A stretch of 64,000 nt of DNA. Origin: Bradyrhizobium zhanjiangense (GTDB lineage Bacteria > Pseudomonadota > Alphaproteobacteria > Rhizobiales > Xanthobacteraceae). Positions 16,657 to 25,226 of the stretch are shown piece after piece. The DNA lies in the NCBI RefSeq assembly GCF_004114935.1, contig NZ_CP022221.1:1819001-1883000 (forward strand), given 5' to 3'. The position numbers and the translations under genes are program-made. Numbering within the stretch: position 1 is the first letter of the stretch; the number at the start of each line of letters is the position of its first letter. The notes below the pieces were generated by a model. It made no database searches. It was not told the DNA's origin and was given only the letters and a program-made list of their open reading frames with translations.

Positions 16657-18282
16657 TCAGAAATCCATTGGCGGCATGCCCGGCGCATGCGTCTCGGCCT
16701 TCTTCGGCTTTTCGGCGACCAGCGCTTCCGTCGTGATCAGGAGCGCGGCGATGGAGGAGGCATCCTGCAACGCGGTACGCACGACCTTGGCGGGGTCGAT
16801 CACGCCGGCCTTCACCATGTCCTGATATTCGCCGGTCGCAGCATTGAACCCCCAATTGTAGTTGTCGTTCTCAAGCACCTTGTTGACGACCAGCGAGCCC
16901 TCTTCACCCGCGTTCTCCGCGATCTGGCATGCTGGCATCCGCAGCGCGCGACGCACGATCTCGACGCCTGCCTTCTGATCCGCATTGGCCGTCCTCATGC
17001 CCTTGAGCGCCTTCTGCGCTCGCAGCAGGGCGACGCCGCCGCCGGGAAGGATGCCTTCCTCGACCGCTGCGCGCGTTGCATGATGCGCGTCGTCGACGCG
17101 GTCCTTGCGCTCCTTGACCTCGACCTCAGTTGCGCCGCCGACGCGGATCACCGCGACCCCGCCGGCAAGCTTCGCCAAACGCTCCTGGAGTTTCTCGCGG
17201 TCGTAGTCAGAGGTGGTCTCCTCGATCTGCACCTTGATTTGCGTCGTGCGCGCTTCAATGTCCTTTTTCGCACCGGCGCCGTCGACGATGGTCGTGCTCT
17301 CCTTATCGACCACGACCTTCTTGGCGCGTCCGAGCATGTCGAGCGTGACATTCTCGAGCTTGATGCCGATATCTTCGGAGATCGCGGTGCCGCCGGTCAG
17401 GATCGCAATGTCTTCCAGCATCGCCTTGCGGCGATCGCCAAAACCCGGCGCCTTCACCGCGGCGACCTTCAAGCCGCCACGCAGCTTGTTGACCAGGAGC
17501 GTTGCGAGTGCTTCGCCTTCGACATCCTCCGCGACGATCAGAAGCGGCTTGCCCGATTGCGCCACCGCCTCCAGGAGCGGAAGCAGGGTCTGCAGTACAG
17601 ACAGCTTCTTCTCGTGGATCAGCAGATAGACGTCCTCAAGCTCGACGCGCATCTTTTCGGCATTGGTGGCGAAATAGGGCGAGATGTAGCCGCGGTCGAA
17701 CTGCATGCCTTCGACGATTTCGAGCTCGGTGCTGAGGCTCTTTGCCTCTTCCACCGTAATGACGCCCTCATTGCCGACCTTCTTCATGGCGTCGGCGAGG
17801 AACTTGCCTATCTCGGCGTCGCCATTCGCCGAGATGGTGGCGACCTGAGCGATCTCCTCGTTAGCCGTCACCTTCCTCGCATGAGACTTCAGGTCATGCA
17901 CGATCGCGTCCACCGCAAGATCGATGCCGCGCTTGAGGTCCATCGGATTCATGCCTGCGGCGACCGACTTGGCGCCTTCCTTGACAATGGCTTCTGCGAG
18001 CACGGTTGCGGTCGTGGTGCCGTCGCCCGCGACATCGCTGGTCCTGGACGCCACCTCGCGCACCATCTGGGCGCCCATGTTCTCGAACCTGTCCTCAAGC
18101 TCGATCTCCTTGGCGACGGTGATACCGTCCTTGGTGATACGCGGCGCGCCGAACGATCTTTCGATCACCACATTGCGCCCCTTGGGACCGAGCGTGACCT
18201 TGACGGCATTCGCCAGCGTATCAATGCCCCGCAGCATCCGTTCACGCGCTTCGGTCGCGAATTTCAAATCCTTGGCAACCAT
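16657..18282 (-). CDS. groEL: 60-kDa chaperonin GroEL, orphan paralogue
   Basis: A full-length 541-residue GroEL. Visible landmarks are [17 protein letters not shown], the ATP-binding [14 protein letters not shown], and the [14 protein letters not shown] segment. It folds client proteins in the cytoplasm in double-ring complexes capped by GroES. No groES lies upstream or anywhere in the window, so this is a stand-alone copy that would borrow GroES from another locus. The C-terminal tail is [11 protein letters not shown], lacking the GGM repeats typical of housekeeping GroEL. Bradyrhizobia are known to carry many groEL paralogues. Direct repeats flank the module. Confidence 0.95.
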   Translation of the reverse strand: MVAKDLKFATEARERMLRGIDTLANAVKVTLGPKGRNVVIERSFGAPRITKDGITVAKEIELEDRFENMGAQMVREVASRTSDVAGDGTTTATVLAEAIVKEGAKSVAAGMNPMDLKRGIDLAVDAIVHDLKSHARKVTANEEIAQVATISANGDAEIGKFLADAMKKVGNEGVITVEEAKSLSTELEIVEGMQFDRGYISPYFATNAEKMRVELEDVYLLIHEKKLSVLQTLLPLLEAVAQSGKPLLIVAEDVEGEALATLLVNKLRGGLKVAAVKAPGFGDRRKAMLEDIAILTGGTAISEDIGIKLENVTLDMLGRAKKVVVDKESTTIVDGAGAKKDIEARTTQIKVQIEETTSDYDREKLQERLAKLAGGVAVIRVGGATEVEVKERKDRVDDAHHATRAAVEEGILPGGGVALLRAQKALKGMRTANADQKAGVEIVRRALRMPACQIAENAGEEGSLVVNKVLENDNYNWGFNAATGEYQDMVKAGVIDPAKVVRTALQDASSIAALLITTEALVAEKPKKAETHAPGMPPMDF

Positions 18283-18395
18283 GATGCGAACCTCCCTTCA
18301 CTCCTCCCCTTAAGCTGAGCAAGCGGTCTCAGGTCGTCTTCGATCAGGAGCCGGCGCCCTTGACCGTCCGTCGGTTACGTCTGGATTATACAGCA

Positions 18396-18443
18396 ATTTC
18401 AATTATGTAGGAGTTCGCATTTTGTTCTGAGTGGCGCGCCATT
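18396..18443 (+). repeat. Direct repeat, copy 2 (right of groEL module)
   Basis: Second copy of the repeat at 15865-15913, same orientation, containing TAGGAGTTCGCATTTTGTTC and GAGTGGCGCGCCATT. The two copies bracket a 2.5-kb block with the small gene at 16319 and groEL. Confidence 0.75.
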
Positions 18444-18549
18444 TCTCGAAGCCAACCTTCCGCTGATTCCCGATTGATTGTTCCGCCCGCCGAGCCGCAA
18501 CGGGCATGCGCAGGAGCAAGCTTTCGCTTCGCTCGGCGCAGGCGCTCTC

Positions 18550-19575
18550 TTACGCGGTCGTGCCGTCGATCGAGCGGCGGATCACCCGCTGCACTTCCGC
18601 ATTCGACAGAAACAGATCGTGATTGATGATGCCCCAGCCTTCCTGGGAAGCATCGACCACGCGCACGCCCAGTTGCGCGATGGCAGCCTTCTCGGCGGCG
18701 CCGACCCTGGTCATTCCGCCTGCGATCTGTCCCGACAGCGCCAGCGCGCGATCGTTGGTCGAGGCAATCACGGTGATCTTGCCGGTCAGCGGACCGATGC
18801 GCTGGATCGACGACGAGAACACGTCCATGTCGATATCAGGCGAGGCAAACACTACCGCGCCGATCTTGCTCGTGACGGTGTCGCCATAACGGGCATAGAG
18901 CTGACGCAGGCTTTCGAGCGTCAGCATGGTTCCCATGCTGTGCGCAACGATGTGCACGCGGCCGCCGGTTGGATTCGATACGAGCGCGGAAAGCACGCGT
19001 TCGAAAGCGTCGCGGGACCACATCGCGCTGTCGCGGTCATAGGCATAGTCGAACAGTCCGGCCTTGGAGGGCCAGGAGAACACCATGGTCCGGCCGCGGA
19101 ACTTGATCCCATCGGAGAGATGGGCGGCATCCAGCACCGCCGTCTCGAATGTCTGCTTGAAGCCGTGCACATAGATCAACACGTCCCCTGCGCCGGCCTG
19201 CGCAGCGAGATCGCCGGCGTCGGCCGACACCGGCTCGATCCGATCAAGACGCCAATCGTCAAGTCCAACCGAGGCGAGAGAAAGTCGGCTCTCGTCCGGG
19301 GCCACCAGCTTCGCCCGCGCGACCGTCATGCTCGTCGCACGCTCCGGCCCGAACCAAGGTTTCGCGCGACCGCCGTTCACGGGCTTGCGCGTGGTGGTGA
19401 CAAGCAATGTGGGGTCAACGGAAAGAGACGACGCGTCGAAGCGCGCGCCGGTCGCACCCAAGCCGGCGCATCCGCCGAGCGCGAGGGCACCCCCTGCCGA
19501 TACAAGTCCGCCGAGGAGAGCGCGGCGCGAAACAGAACGACCGGAGTCGCGTTGCAGAAGACGTCGGACGATCAC
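18550..19575 (-). CDS. Alpha/beta hydrolase (DUF900-type), predicted Tat-exported lipoprotein
   Basis: A 341-residue protein starting at a GTG. The N-terminus has a twin-arginine segment SRRALLGG (Arg17-Arg18), a hydrophobic run and a lipobox ending LALGGC with Cys36, suggesting Tat export and lipid anchoring. The hydrolase part contains VLIYVHGFKQTFETAV (oxyanion region) and the nucleophile elbow HIVAHSMGTM, with a late VVDASQEGWGIINHD segment supplying the probable histidine. DUF900 proteins are esterase-like with unknown substrates. It stands alone between groEL and the GNAT gene. Confidence 0.85.
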   Translation of the reverse strand: MIVRRLLQRDSGRSVSRRALLGGLVSAGGALALGGCAGLGATGARFDASSLSVDPTLLVTTTRKPVNGGRAKPWFGPERATSMTVARAKLVAPDESRLSLASVGLDDWRLDRIEPVSADAGDLAAQAGAGDVLIYVHGFKQTFETAVLDAAHLSDGIKFRGRTMVFSWPSKAGLFDYAYDRDSAMWSRDAFERVLSALVSNPTGGRVHIVAHSMGTMLTLESLRQLYARYGDTVTSKIGAVVFASPDIDMDVFSSSIQRIGPLTGKITVIASTNDRALALSGQIAGGMTRVGAAEKAAIAQLGVRVVDASQEGWGIINHDLFLSNAEVQRVIRRSIDGTTA

Positions 19576-19761
19576 ACGGAACCTTTGGGAACTTTGCCCA
19601 CCGTAACGCCGCCCCGCCTAGCTCCCTGAATGACAATGGGGGCAAGAAGACGGCGGAGTAGCGTCGCGGTTGCGTAGACATGGTGTCCGAACGAGTTCTG
19701 CCTCTGCGCTGCTGACTGACCCGCACTTCCCCGTTCTCGGCGCGATGGCCTCTTGGCTCTT

Positions 19762-20259
19762 CTAGCGAAGCGATGCCGCAATGTCGGCGATGGATCTGAA
19801 GAGAACGAGCGCATCGTCCTTTGAGGCAACGAATCCTCGCCGTGTCCAGAACGCGGCAGCGTCGGCATCGACCGCGTTGACGATCAGCGCGCGTCCTCCA
19901 ATCAGGCCTGCGGCCGTGATGCATCGCTGGAGCGCATGCTTGACCAGGCCGGTGCCAATTCCCTTGCCGATCCAATTCTCATCGGTCGCAAGCTGTCCCA
20001 GCAGCAGGCAGGGCACGGGGTCGGGCGGCTGCCCCGTCCGTATCGACCGCGGCAGAGACGAGGGGATGATTGCCGTCGGCGCTAGGCCGTAGTAGCCGAC
20101 CACCCGATTCATCTCGTGGACCACCATGACGGCGGTAAAGCCTTTCTCCTGGTTCGATAGCGCCCGCGTTTTGAGCCATCGGTCAAGGGACGGCTTGCCG
20201 CAGGAGAACTGGTCGAGATGATGAGCCGGCGTCAGCGGTTGGGGGGCGGAGATCGCCAA
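19762..20259 (-). CDS. GNAT-family acetyltransferase, TacT/AtaT toxin-like
   Basis: A 165-residue GNAT protein beginning at a TTG. The FSCGKPSLDRWLKTRALSNQ segment, VVGYYGLAPTAI and the acetyl-CoA loop NWIGKGIGTGLVKHAL are characteristic of type II toxins that acetylate aminoacyl-tRNA. Such toxins are normally preceded by a DUF1778 antitoxin gene that overlaps or abuts the start. Here an in-frame stop lies two codons upstream and none of the three upstream minus-strand frames resembles a ribbon-helix-helix antitoxin. It is therefore an apparent orphan, either a decayed toxin-antitoxin pair or a repurposed enzyme. Confidence 0.82.
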   Translation of the reverse strand: MAISAPQPLTPAHHLDQFSCGKPSLDRWLKTRALSNQEKGFTAVMVVHEMNRVVGYYGLAPTAIIPSSLPRSIRTGQPPDPVPCLLLGQLATDENWIGKGIGTGLVKHALQRCITAAGLIGGRALIVNAVDADAAAFWTRRGFVASKDDALVLFRSIADIAASLR

Positions 20260-20357
20260 GCCTCAGCGCCTCTTGCCCGAGTTTTTTTCATAGGCTGCGG
20301 CAAGAACAGGACGAGGCGGCTATCCTCGCGCGCACCGCTTTCGAGCGGTGGCAAGAA

Positions 20358-21203
20358 ATGCATACGGAGGTCCAGCACCGCCGCAATCGCATCTCCCAAC
20401 TGCGCGCGGCGCGCGGCGTGGGCAAGGGCCTCACCGAGCCCGGCCACAACTTGGGTGACGACGATCCGCTCGTCATCGTCGAACGGGCGGCGCTGACGAA
20501 GCAGGACGCCGAGCTTGCGCGGCTCAAGCGGTTGGAGGAGCAGCACGGCGCGCGGCCGCGTGTCCTCGCGGCTCTAGTCAACGCGGCGGAGACTTGGATC
20601 AAGACCGCGTCCGCCAGCATGAAGATCGCGATGTATCCGGTCGAGCCGTCGCAACTGAAAAAGGGCGAGAGCATCGCCGATGCCGTCGAGCGCCTTCGGC
20701 GTCGTGGGCGGGAACTGCAAGCCGATCTCGATCGGGTCCGTGCCGCGCCGTGGCCGAGCGCGCTCGCGCGAGAGCGCATGCGGGCACAGATTGCGTCGAT
20801 GGCGGAAGCCGGTCGGCCGCTCGCGCATCACCTTGTCGATCACGGCGAGCCGGTCGCGTTCGCGACGCGAAGCATCCCGGCTCGGGTTCTCAACGTTGCG
20901 CCTGAGGCGATCGCGTTTTCCGAAATTCCGGACACGCTCGCGTTGCTCGCGTGGCTGCATCAGGACGAGTTGATCCGCAGGCTGGACGCCGAGATCGACA
21001 CGACGGCCGACGACGCCAATGCCTTGGACGCCGATCAGCGCCGCCATGCGGAGGCGGAAATCCTCGCCGATCGTCTGAGCATCGAGCGCGAGGAAGCCGA
21101 GCTATGTTGGCAGCAAGCCACCGACGGCGGGCCGATCTCACTCCGCCTGGATCTCGCTCCCGAGGCGCTGCTCGGGGTGACACTGATCCCCGAGCAAGGA
21201 TGA
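20358..21203 (+). CDS. Hypothetical protein, possibly 5'-truncated
   Basis: A 281-residue hydrophilic protein with no recognised domain. Helical charged regions occur around residues 45-65 and 205-250 (DQRRHAEAEILADRLSIEREEAEL). The frame is open well upstream of the ATG with protein-like sequence (EAAILARTAFERWQE), yet no good start or ribosome site lies there, which hints that the original 5' end was lost next to the GNAT gene. It may belong to a phage or island family. No function can be offered. Confidence 0.5.
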   Translation: MHTEVQHRRNRISQLRAARGVGKGLTEPGHNLGDDDPLVIVERAALTKQDAELARLKRLEEQHGARPRVLAALVNAAETWIKTASASMKIAMYPVEPSQLKKGESIADAVERLRRRGRELQADLDRVRAAPWPSALARERMRAQIASMAEAGRPLAHHLVDHGEPVAFATRSIPARVLNVAPEAIAFSEIPDTLALLAWLHQDELIRRLDAEIDTTADDANALDADQRRHAEAEILADRLSIEREEAELCWQQATDGGPISLRLDLAPEALLGVTLIPEQG

Positions 21204-21584
21204 GGGCTAGGTTTCCGCGATGCGCCGCCGGTCGCGTCGAGCACGGCAGGCGGCGCGTTCGGCGCGGTGGATAGGCTCCTGTCCGCCGCGCATCTGTCGA
21301 GTGCAGCGCCTCGCAAGAGCGTGCTGTGTCCGCTTAAGGTCCAACAGCGGCGCAAGAGCAAACATTCCGCAACTTCCGCTTCGGGCAACAGGCGACATTC
21401 TGACGAGCGACGCCGCGAAGCGAGGCGGCTTACTCGTGTCGTCAAACCTTGAACTCGGCACGATGCCCAGAAGCAAGCCGCCGATGAACGTCGCGATCAT
21501 TGATCCCTAGTCCGGGACTTGGGGGCTGTAAACACGGGATCGCCAATGTGTTAGACTTTGTCCAGCCGATCAGGGAGAAAAGCC
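21204..21584. other. Intergenic stretch without recognisable gene
   Basis: Overlapping frames on both strands are arginine/serine-rich with no conserved motif. No RNA gene or repeat was recognised. Confidence 0.45.
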
Positions 21585-21785
21585 ATGACCGCCGAGTTAG
21601 ATGAAGACCGCTTCAATATGGCTATCCGTAAGTTTCTGAAGCATGTCGGAGTTACATCGCAGCGTGAAATCGAGAACCTAGTGCGTAGCGGGGCGGTGAA
21701 AGGTGGCGAGCTCAAACTTCGAATGACCCTGTCCGCTGAGGGGACGCCGCTGAAACATGTTGTCGAGGAAACAGTCGCACTCTGA
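21585..21785 (+). CDS. Small DUF6494-family protein
   Basis: Sixty-six residues from the ATG at 21585, preceded by AGGGAGA. The NMAIRKFLKHVGVTSQREIE core matches the short DUF6494 family found across proteobacteria, whose members keep the N-terminal MxIRKFLKxVGVTSQREIE block. An upstream in-frame start at 21558 adds a non-family extension. Function unknown; no export signal. Confidence 0.75.
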   Translation: MTAELDEDRFNMAIRKFLKHVGVTSQREIENLVRSGAVKGGELKLRMTLSAEGTPLKHVVEETVAL

Positions 21786-22300
21786 CGAGGGCACACGCTG
21801 CGACCCAACGTCCGTTCAGGGTCAAAATACGAAGAACTCAGGCTGAGCACATCAAGTCCGCTACGGTCCACTGACCCGACCTCATGAGTGTGCAGTCACC
21901 TCGCGAGCTGATCGGCGAGGTCGTCGAGATTTCTCGTACCGAAGCGACCGCCAATTGTTGTTTGCCCCGGTAAATGGAGGTAGGAGCCGTTTACCGGGCT
22001 TTACGCAAGCCTGCGCGTCCCTCGATAGGCCCCCGCCGACAGCGCACAGGCGGCGCTCCCACGTAATCAAACTGCAAAATCGCCCGGGCGAAATATCCGC
22101 GAGGGGGCGGTCGCGCGTCCCCGCGCCTCTTTTTTGACGCTCACAGGACCCGCGCAAGTAGGGTGCTGGATTTGTTCTATTATCAGTAGAATTACTGAGA
22201 ACGTGCTTTGATCGCGCCGCTCGGCTCGACGTCCGGCGGGCGTCGATAAGCTCCGGTTCCATGGTATTATGCGACGTCGGAGGCGTGCTGGAGGGCAGAC
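21786..22300. other. Intergenic region with one strong hairpin
   Basis: About 515 bases with no recognisable gene. At 21966-21998 a perfect 9-bp inverted repeat (CCCGGTAAA and TTTACCGGG) encloses a 15-nt purine-rich loop (TGGAGGTAGGAGCCG). It lacks a following U-run, so it is not a standard terminator; it could be part of a small RNA or an operator. Confidence 0.45.
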
Positions 22301-22522
22301 ATGGCTATCTACCTACATTTGCAAACCCACGGTATGGCACCGAAAGAGATTGCCTGTATTACAAAGGCTTACGAACAAACGTTACGTGCCCTCTGCGTTA
22401 AGGATCGCGACGATCCGCTCACGGAATTGGTGGCGAAGACAATCATCAAGTTCGCCCAAACCGGGATCAAAGATCCTGCACTGATTTCAGCGCAGGCGAT
22501 CAGCGAACTCGAAATGCGCTAG
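22301..22522 (+). CDS. Small conserved protein (intact paralogue of 10303-10531)
   Basis: Seventy-three residues with GGAGGG upstream of the ATG. The core RALCVKDRDDPLTELVAKTIIKF followed by GIKDPALISAQAI is a pattern I associate with a Rhizobiales family of unknown function. The same family appears as a broken copy 12 kb to the left, suggesting that the family travels with this accessory region or is multi-copy in the genome. No catalytic or membrane features. Confidence 0.7.
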   Translation: MAIYLHLQTHGMAPKEIACITKAYEQTLRALCVKDRDDPLTELVAKTIIKFAQTGIKDPALISAQAISELEMR

Positions 22523-22618
22523 GCGCATCTCGGCCTAAGACCGCTTGGAACCGAAACATTCCCGACATCGGGGGGTTGGCTATTGGGCTTCGGGGCTTCG
22601 CAACGTGCGAGGCGCGCC

Positions 22619-22720
22619 ATGACCCCTCTCCCGGTAGGTGATGTGTTTCTCACGGTCGCAATCATGGCCGTTACCTTCATGGTCGAGATCGGCCTTTTTA
22701 TTTTGATCGGGATGTTCTGA
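22619..22720 (+). CDS. Predicted 33-residue membrane peptide
   Basis: ATG at 22619 opens a 33-codon frame. Residues 9-33 form one continuous hydrophobic helix (FLTVAIMAVTFMVEI then GLFILIGMF), enough to span the membrane. A weak GAGG site lies 6 bases upstream. There is no overlapping better gene. Short single-helix peptides of this kind are often missed by annotation. Confidence 0.4.
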   Translation: MTPLPVGDVFLTVAIMAVTFMVEIGLFILIGMF

Positions 22721-22816
22721 ATGGTCCGCATCCGCCGGAGCTCGCGGCTCTCCACTTTGGGATAGAACCCCGATCCGTGATACGCTTCTGGCCGGAGACG
22801 ATGCCGGAGAGCGGCC

Positions 22817-23116
22817 ATGCCGAAGGCTTACGTGATCGCTGAGCACCTCATCACCGAGCCCGCCGTATTCGAGGAGTACCGGGTCAAGGTCGGGCCGATG
22901 ATCGAAAAATATGGCGGGCATTATCTGACCAAGGGCGGCGCGCATCAATTCCCCGAAGGCGGTCACTGGGAGCCAGACCGCGTGGTGATCATCGAGTTCC
23001 CCGACAAGCAATCGCTCGACGCGTGGTACAACTCGCCAGAGTATCAGCCACTCATAAAATTACGCAAAGAGAGCACGAGTGATCTCGATATGCTGATCAC
23101 GCTTGAGGGCGCGTAG
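22817..23116 (+). CDS. DUF1330-family protein
   Basis: A 99-residue ferredoxin-like (dimeric alpha-beta barrel) protein: AYVIAEHLITEPAVFEEYRVKV, GGHYLTKGG, and VVIIEFPDKQSLDAWYNSPEYQPLI are the defining DUF1330 blocks. These small cytoplasmic proteins resemble monooxygenase-type dimeric barrels but have no established reaction. The ATG at 22817 has GGAGA upstream. It is a single gene here. Confidence 0.88.
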   Translation: MPKAYVIAEHLITEPAVFEEYRVKVGPMIEKYGGHYLTKGGAHQFPEGGHWEPDRVVIIEFPDKQSLDAWYNSPEYQPLIKLRKESTSDLDMLITLEGA

Positions 23117-23166
23117 CCTACACATCCTTGAATTCTCCGATAAAGCCCGTTTGCGCGGCCTCACTG

Positions 23167-23412
23167 CTATAGCGGCTCGACCTCAAGGGTGAACTTCACC
23201 TGCAACACCGGACTGGAGCCATCCCGAACCTCGATCGCCATGTGGCGCTTGCCGGGGGCCGGAAGGCGGGAGGTGGGCACCGCATCTCTCGCCATATCGG
23301 CAAGTGACTTCGCCGCCTCCGCTTGTACGGCGGGGAAGCCAGAAAGTTCCAATCCCTCCTCATCGCGGATCAGTTCGTTTTCGTCGCGCAAATCGAAAAA
23401 GTAACGTGGCAT
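23167..23412 (-). CDS. DUF6894-family small protein
   Basis: Eighty-one residues from the ATG at 23412; the longer frame to 23454 adds sequence before the conserved start. MPRYFFDLRDENELIRDEEGLEL with FPAVQAEAAKSLADMARD is the signature of a family (DUF6894) very common in Bradyrhizobium, usually multi-copy. The C-terminal MAIEVRDGSSPVLQVKFTLEV completes the domain. Role unknown. Confidence 0.8.
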   Translation of the reverse strand: MPRYFFDLRDENELIRDEEGLELSGFPAVQAEAAKSLADMARDAVPTSRLPAPGKRHMAIEVRDGSSPVLQVKFTLEVEPL

Positions 23413-23497
23413 GGCTCGGCATTCCGTATTTCTTCCAAGCCCAAAGCAGTGCACCGGAGGTGTTCCTTATCGAATTGTTTGGAACCTCGCAGACGGT

Positions 23498-23698
23498 TCA
23501 ACGGCGAGATTTGTTCCCATGCTCGGTACCGGGGACGATCGACGGTGAGCGCTCCTCCAATTTCCGCAGCCGTTCGATCTGCGTTTTTAGGCTCTCCGGT
23601 TGGTCCGGCTCAGGCTTTAGCGTCGCGCGCAATTTCTCGCCGATTTCTTTAGCAATTGCTCGGCTGTGTTTATGGTCTATGTCGATGCGGCGGGGCAC
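23498..23698 (-). CDS. Small hypothetical protein
   Basis: Sixty-six residues starting at a GTG with GGAGG six bases upstream. The sequence begins PRRIDIDHKHSRAIAKEIGEKLR and is hydrophilic and helical; the C-terminus ends in a basic NKSRR. I recall similar short proteins in bradyrhizobia but no function. It lies 85 bp upstream of the DUF6894 gene on the same strand and may be cotranscribed. Confidence 0.6.
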   Translation of the reverse strand: MPRRIDIDHKHSRAIAKEIGEKLRATLKPEPDQPESLKTQIERLRKLEERSPSIVPGTEHGNKSRR

Positions 23699-24031
23699 AA
23701 CGGACCTCCGTGCCTACCCCTTTTTCGCAGCTTCTCCGCCTGCGAGCACGGCTGCCCTCTACTGGTGGAACCGGAGACCGCCGCTTTTGGCTATCTACGC
23801 GAGCGCCTGCATTGAGCATAGCGGGTCGGTGGCCGCGACCTTTGGCTATCCCGCGATCTGCGCCGTGTTAGGACCGGCGAGCGACGGCCTCGTGTTCTGC
23901 CAAAGCCTTGACAGGCGCTTTCGTTCCCTTGGGATCGCGGCGCAGGGTTCATCGAACCAGGAAACGAACAGCACCCGGAACCATTTCTAAGAGCGCCCGG
24001 TTAATTCCTGGCTATGAAGGGAGGGGACAAG
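23699..24031. other. Intergenic stretch without recognisable gene
   Basis: About 330 bases; frames on either strand lack conserved features and no RNA or repeat was recognised. It holds the promoter regions of the divergent small genes on each side. Confidence 0.45.
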
Positions 24032-24205
24032 ATGAGAACCGAATATCTCGCTGCGGTAGCAATAGCCGTTCTTGTCGCTTGTACCGGGCTGGCCGCCAGT
24101 TCTCTCCGCTCGCTGCCTACCGAAAAGCAGTCGACGCCGAACATGCAAGTGGCAGACCGACTAGCTGCGTCGGTCGATCCATTCTTGCTTCGGTCCGGTG
24201 GCTAA
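24032..24205 (+). CDS. Small exported or membrane-anchored hypothetical protein
   Basis: Fifty-seven residues from the ATG at 24032, preceded by GGGAGGGG. Residues 6-20 (LAAVAIAVLVACTGLA) form a hydrophobic helix that could be a signal peptide or anchor; the VACTGLA stretch has a lipobox-like Cys but the pattern is weak. The remainder is short and polar. Function unknown. Confidence 0.5.
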   Translation: MRTEYLAAVAIAVLVACTGLAASSLRSLPTEKQSTPNMQVADRLAASVDPFLLRSGG

Positions 24206-24515
24206 AGGGCGGCGTTGCAGCCAACGGTGCTTGCATCCAGTGGTAAATCATTTCGCGCTGTAGTTGGATTTTTATTCGCGCAGCAGCGATCTTGAGTTGT
24301 TTGACGAAGTTTTGCTGAAACAGAAGCCTGCTATACTCGATTTTAGGTAACTAGCCCTGTTCCGTTTTGCACCGACAAGCACGTCAGCCGATCATTTTCT
24401 TTGAGATTGGCGCAGCCTGTGGATGGGCTCACATCGGACAGCATCGCTGGGGCTTAGATTATCCGAAAATCCGTGTGGAATATCTCATAGCGATACTCAA
24501 ACGGTGGGGGCCTCC
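24206..24515. other. Intergenic stretch without recognisable gene
   Basis: About 310 bases, locally more AT-rich than surrounding genes (for example TTGGATTTTTATTCG). No coding or RNA feature was recognised. Confidence 0.45.
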
Positions 24516-24701
24516 ATGCCCGCCATATTCGACTTGCTCTACCGCGAATACTGCCGCGCCCGCCTCGCTGAAATGCGGAAACAGCTTCTGATTGCGGGAC
24601 AAAATCCTGAAAGCCTAGAAGCCGATTATGATCGTGCTGATCAGGGCAGTCTCGGCAGGACAGACACGCAGCACGAAATCAGTTTCTCGATGCCGCAATA
24701 A
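24516..24701 (+). CDS. Small hypothetical protein
   Basis: Sixty-one residues from the ATG at 24516 (GGGGG lies just upstream); the frame is open to 24423 but the protein-like part begins MPAIFDLLYREYCRARLAEM. It is helical with a basic N-terminal half and an acidic C-terminal half (ESLEADYDRADQ). No family is known to me. It resembles short Bradyrhizobium proteins with the same start. Confidence 0.5.
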   Translation: MPAIFDLLYREYCRARLAEMRKQLLIAGQNPESLEADYDRADQGSLGRTDTQHEISFSMPQ

Positions 24702-24732
24702 GTATCGAGCGGCGATGGCTCGGGAGGCAACA

Positions 24733-24819
24733 ATGAACACGCCCGAATGTTATACTGTCATAGTCGCTTGCGGCTCGTCCCTCACCATTATCTTTTTGAT
24801 GGCTCTCGGGGCTTGGTAG
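24733..24819 (+). CDS. Predicted 28-residue membrane peptide
   Basis: ATG at 24733 with a strong GGGAGG site six bases upstream encodes MNTPECYTVIVACGSSLTII followed by FLMALGAW. Residues 8-27 form a single membrane-spanning helix containing one Cys. Good ribosome site and hydrophobic composition support translation; function unknown. Confidence 0.45.
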   Translation: MNTPECYTVIVACGSSLTIIFLMALGAW

Positions 24820-24874
24820 GCGGCGCAAGGGCGCGGCGCTTGCGTGCGGCAATCATGACCCCCGGCTACGCTGG

Positions 24875-25037
24875 CTGCTCTCTAGCGCGTCGATGCCCCA
24901 AAGGCGGATGCGGGTGCCGTAGAGTTCTATCGCGTCGCCATCGATGATGCTGGCTTGGCCGATCAGGTCAGCAGAGGCGGCCACCTCGATCAGCCCGCAA
25001 GGAGCAGCGACACGATTTTGACCATTCGCCGTAACAT
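24875..25037 (-). pseudogene. Thermonuclease (SNase-like) remnant
   Basis: The minus strand encodes a signal-peptide start (MLRRMVKIVSLLLAG, ATG at 25037) that runs into a stop, while a neighbouring frame continues with ASADLIGQASIIDGDAIEL and YGTRIRLWGIDALESSQ. The latter is the N-terminal block of secreted staphylococcal-nuclease-like proteins (IDGD...RLWGIDAPES in functional ones). The catalytic C-terminal half is missing after about 24875. So the gene is both frameshifted after the signal peptide and truncated. Confidence 0.72.
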
Positions 25038-25226
25038 CGGGAGGCCAGTGCTCGGCTTCCTCCACTCCATGGCGGAGGAGTGAGTGGTATAGGTCCTCGA
25101 CGTAGCGGCGGGCCTCTATGCTGCCAACGCAGCGCAAGCTCGGGATTGGTCATCCATCGATAATGCAATCGGCGAAAGCTTCCGAGCTATCTTTGCCAGT
25201 TCTTCCAGTGTCAGGGCTAACCCATC

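Noticed and set aside
16651..18318. 555-residue plus-strand frame opposite groEL
   Set aside because: Shadow of groEL created by high GC codon bias.
20232..20546. Candidate antitoxin upstream of the GNAT gene
   Set aside because: The frame is the reverse strand of the hypothetical gene at 20358 and shows no ribbon-helix-helix pattern.
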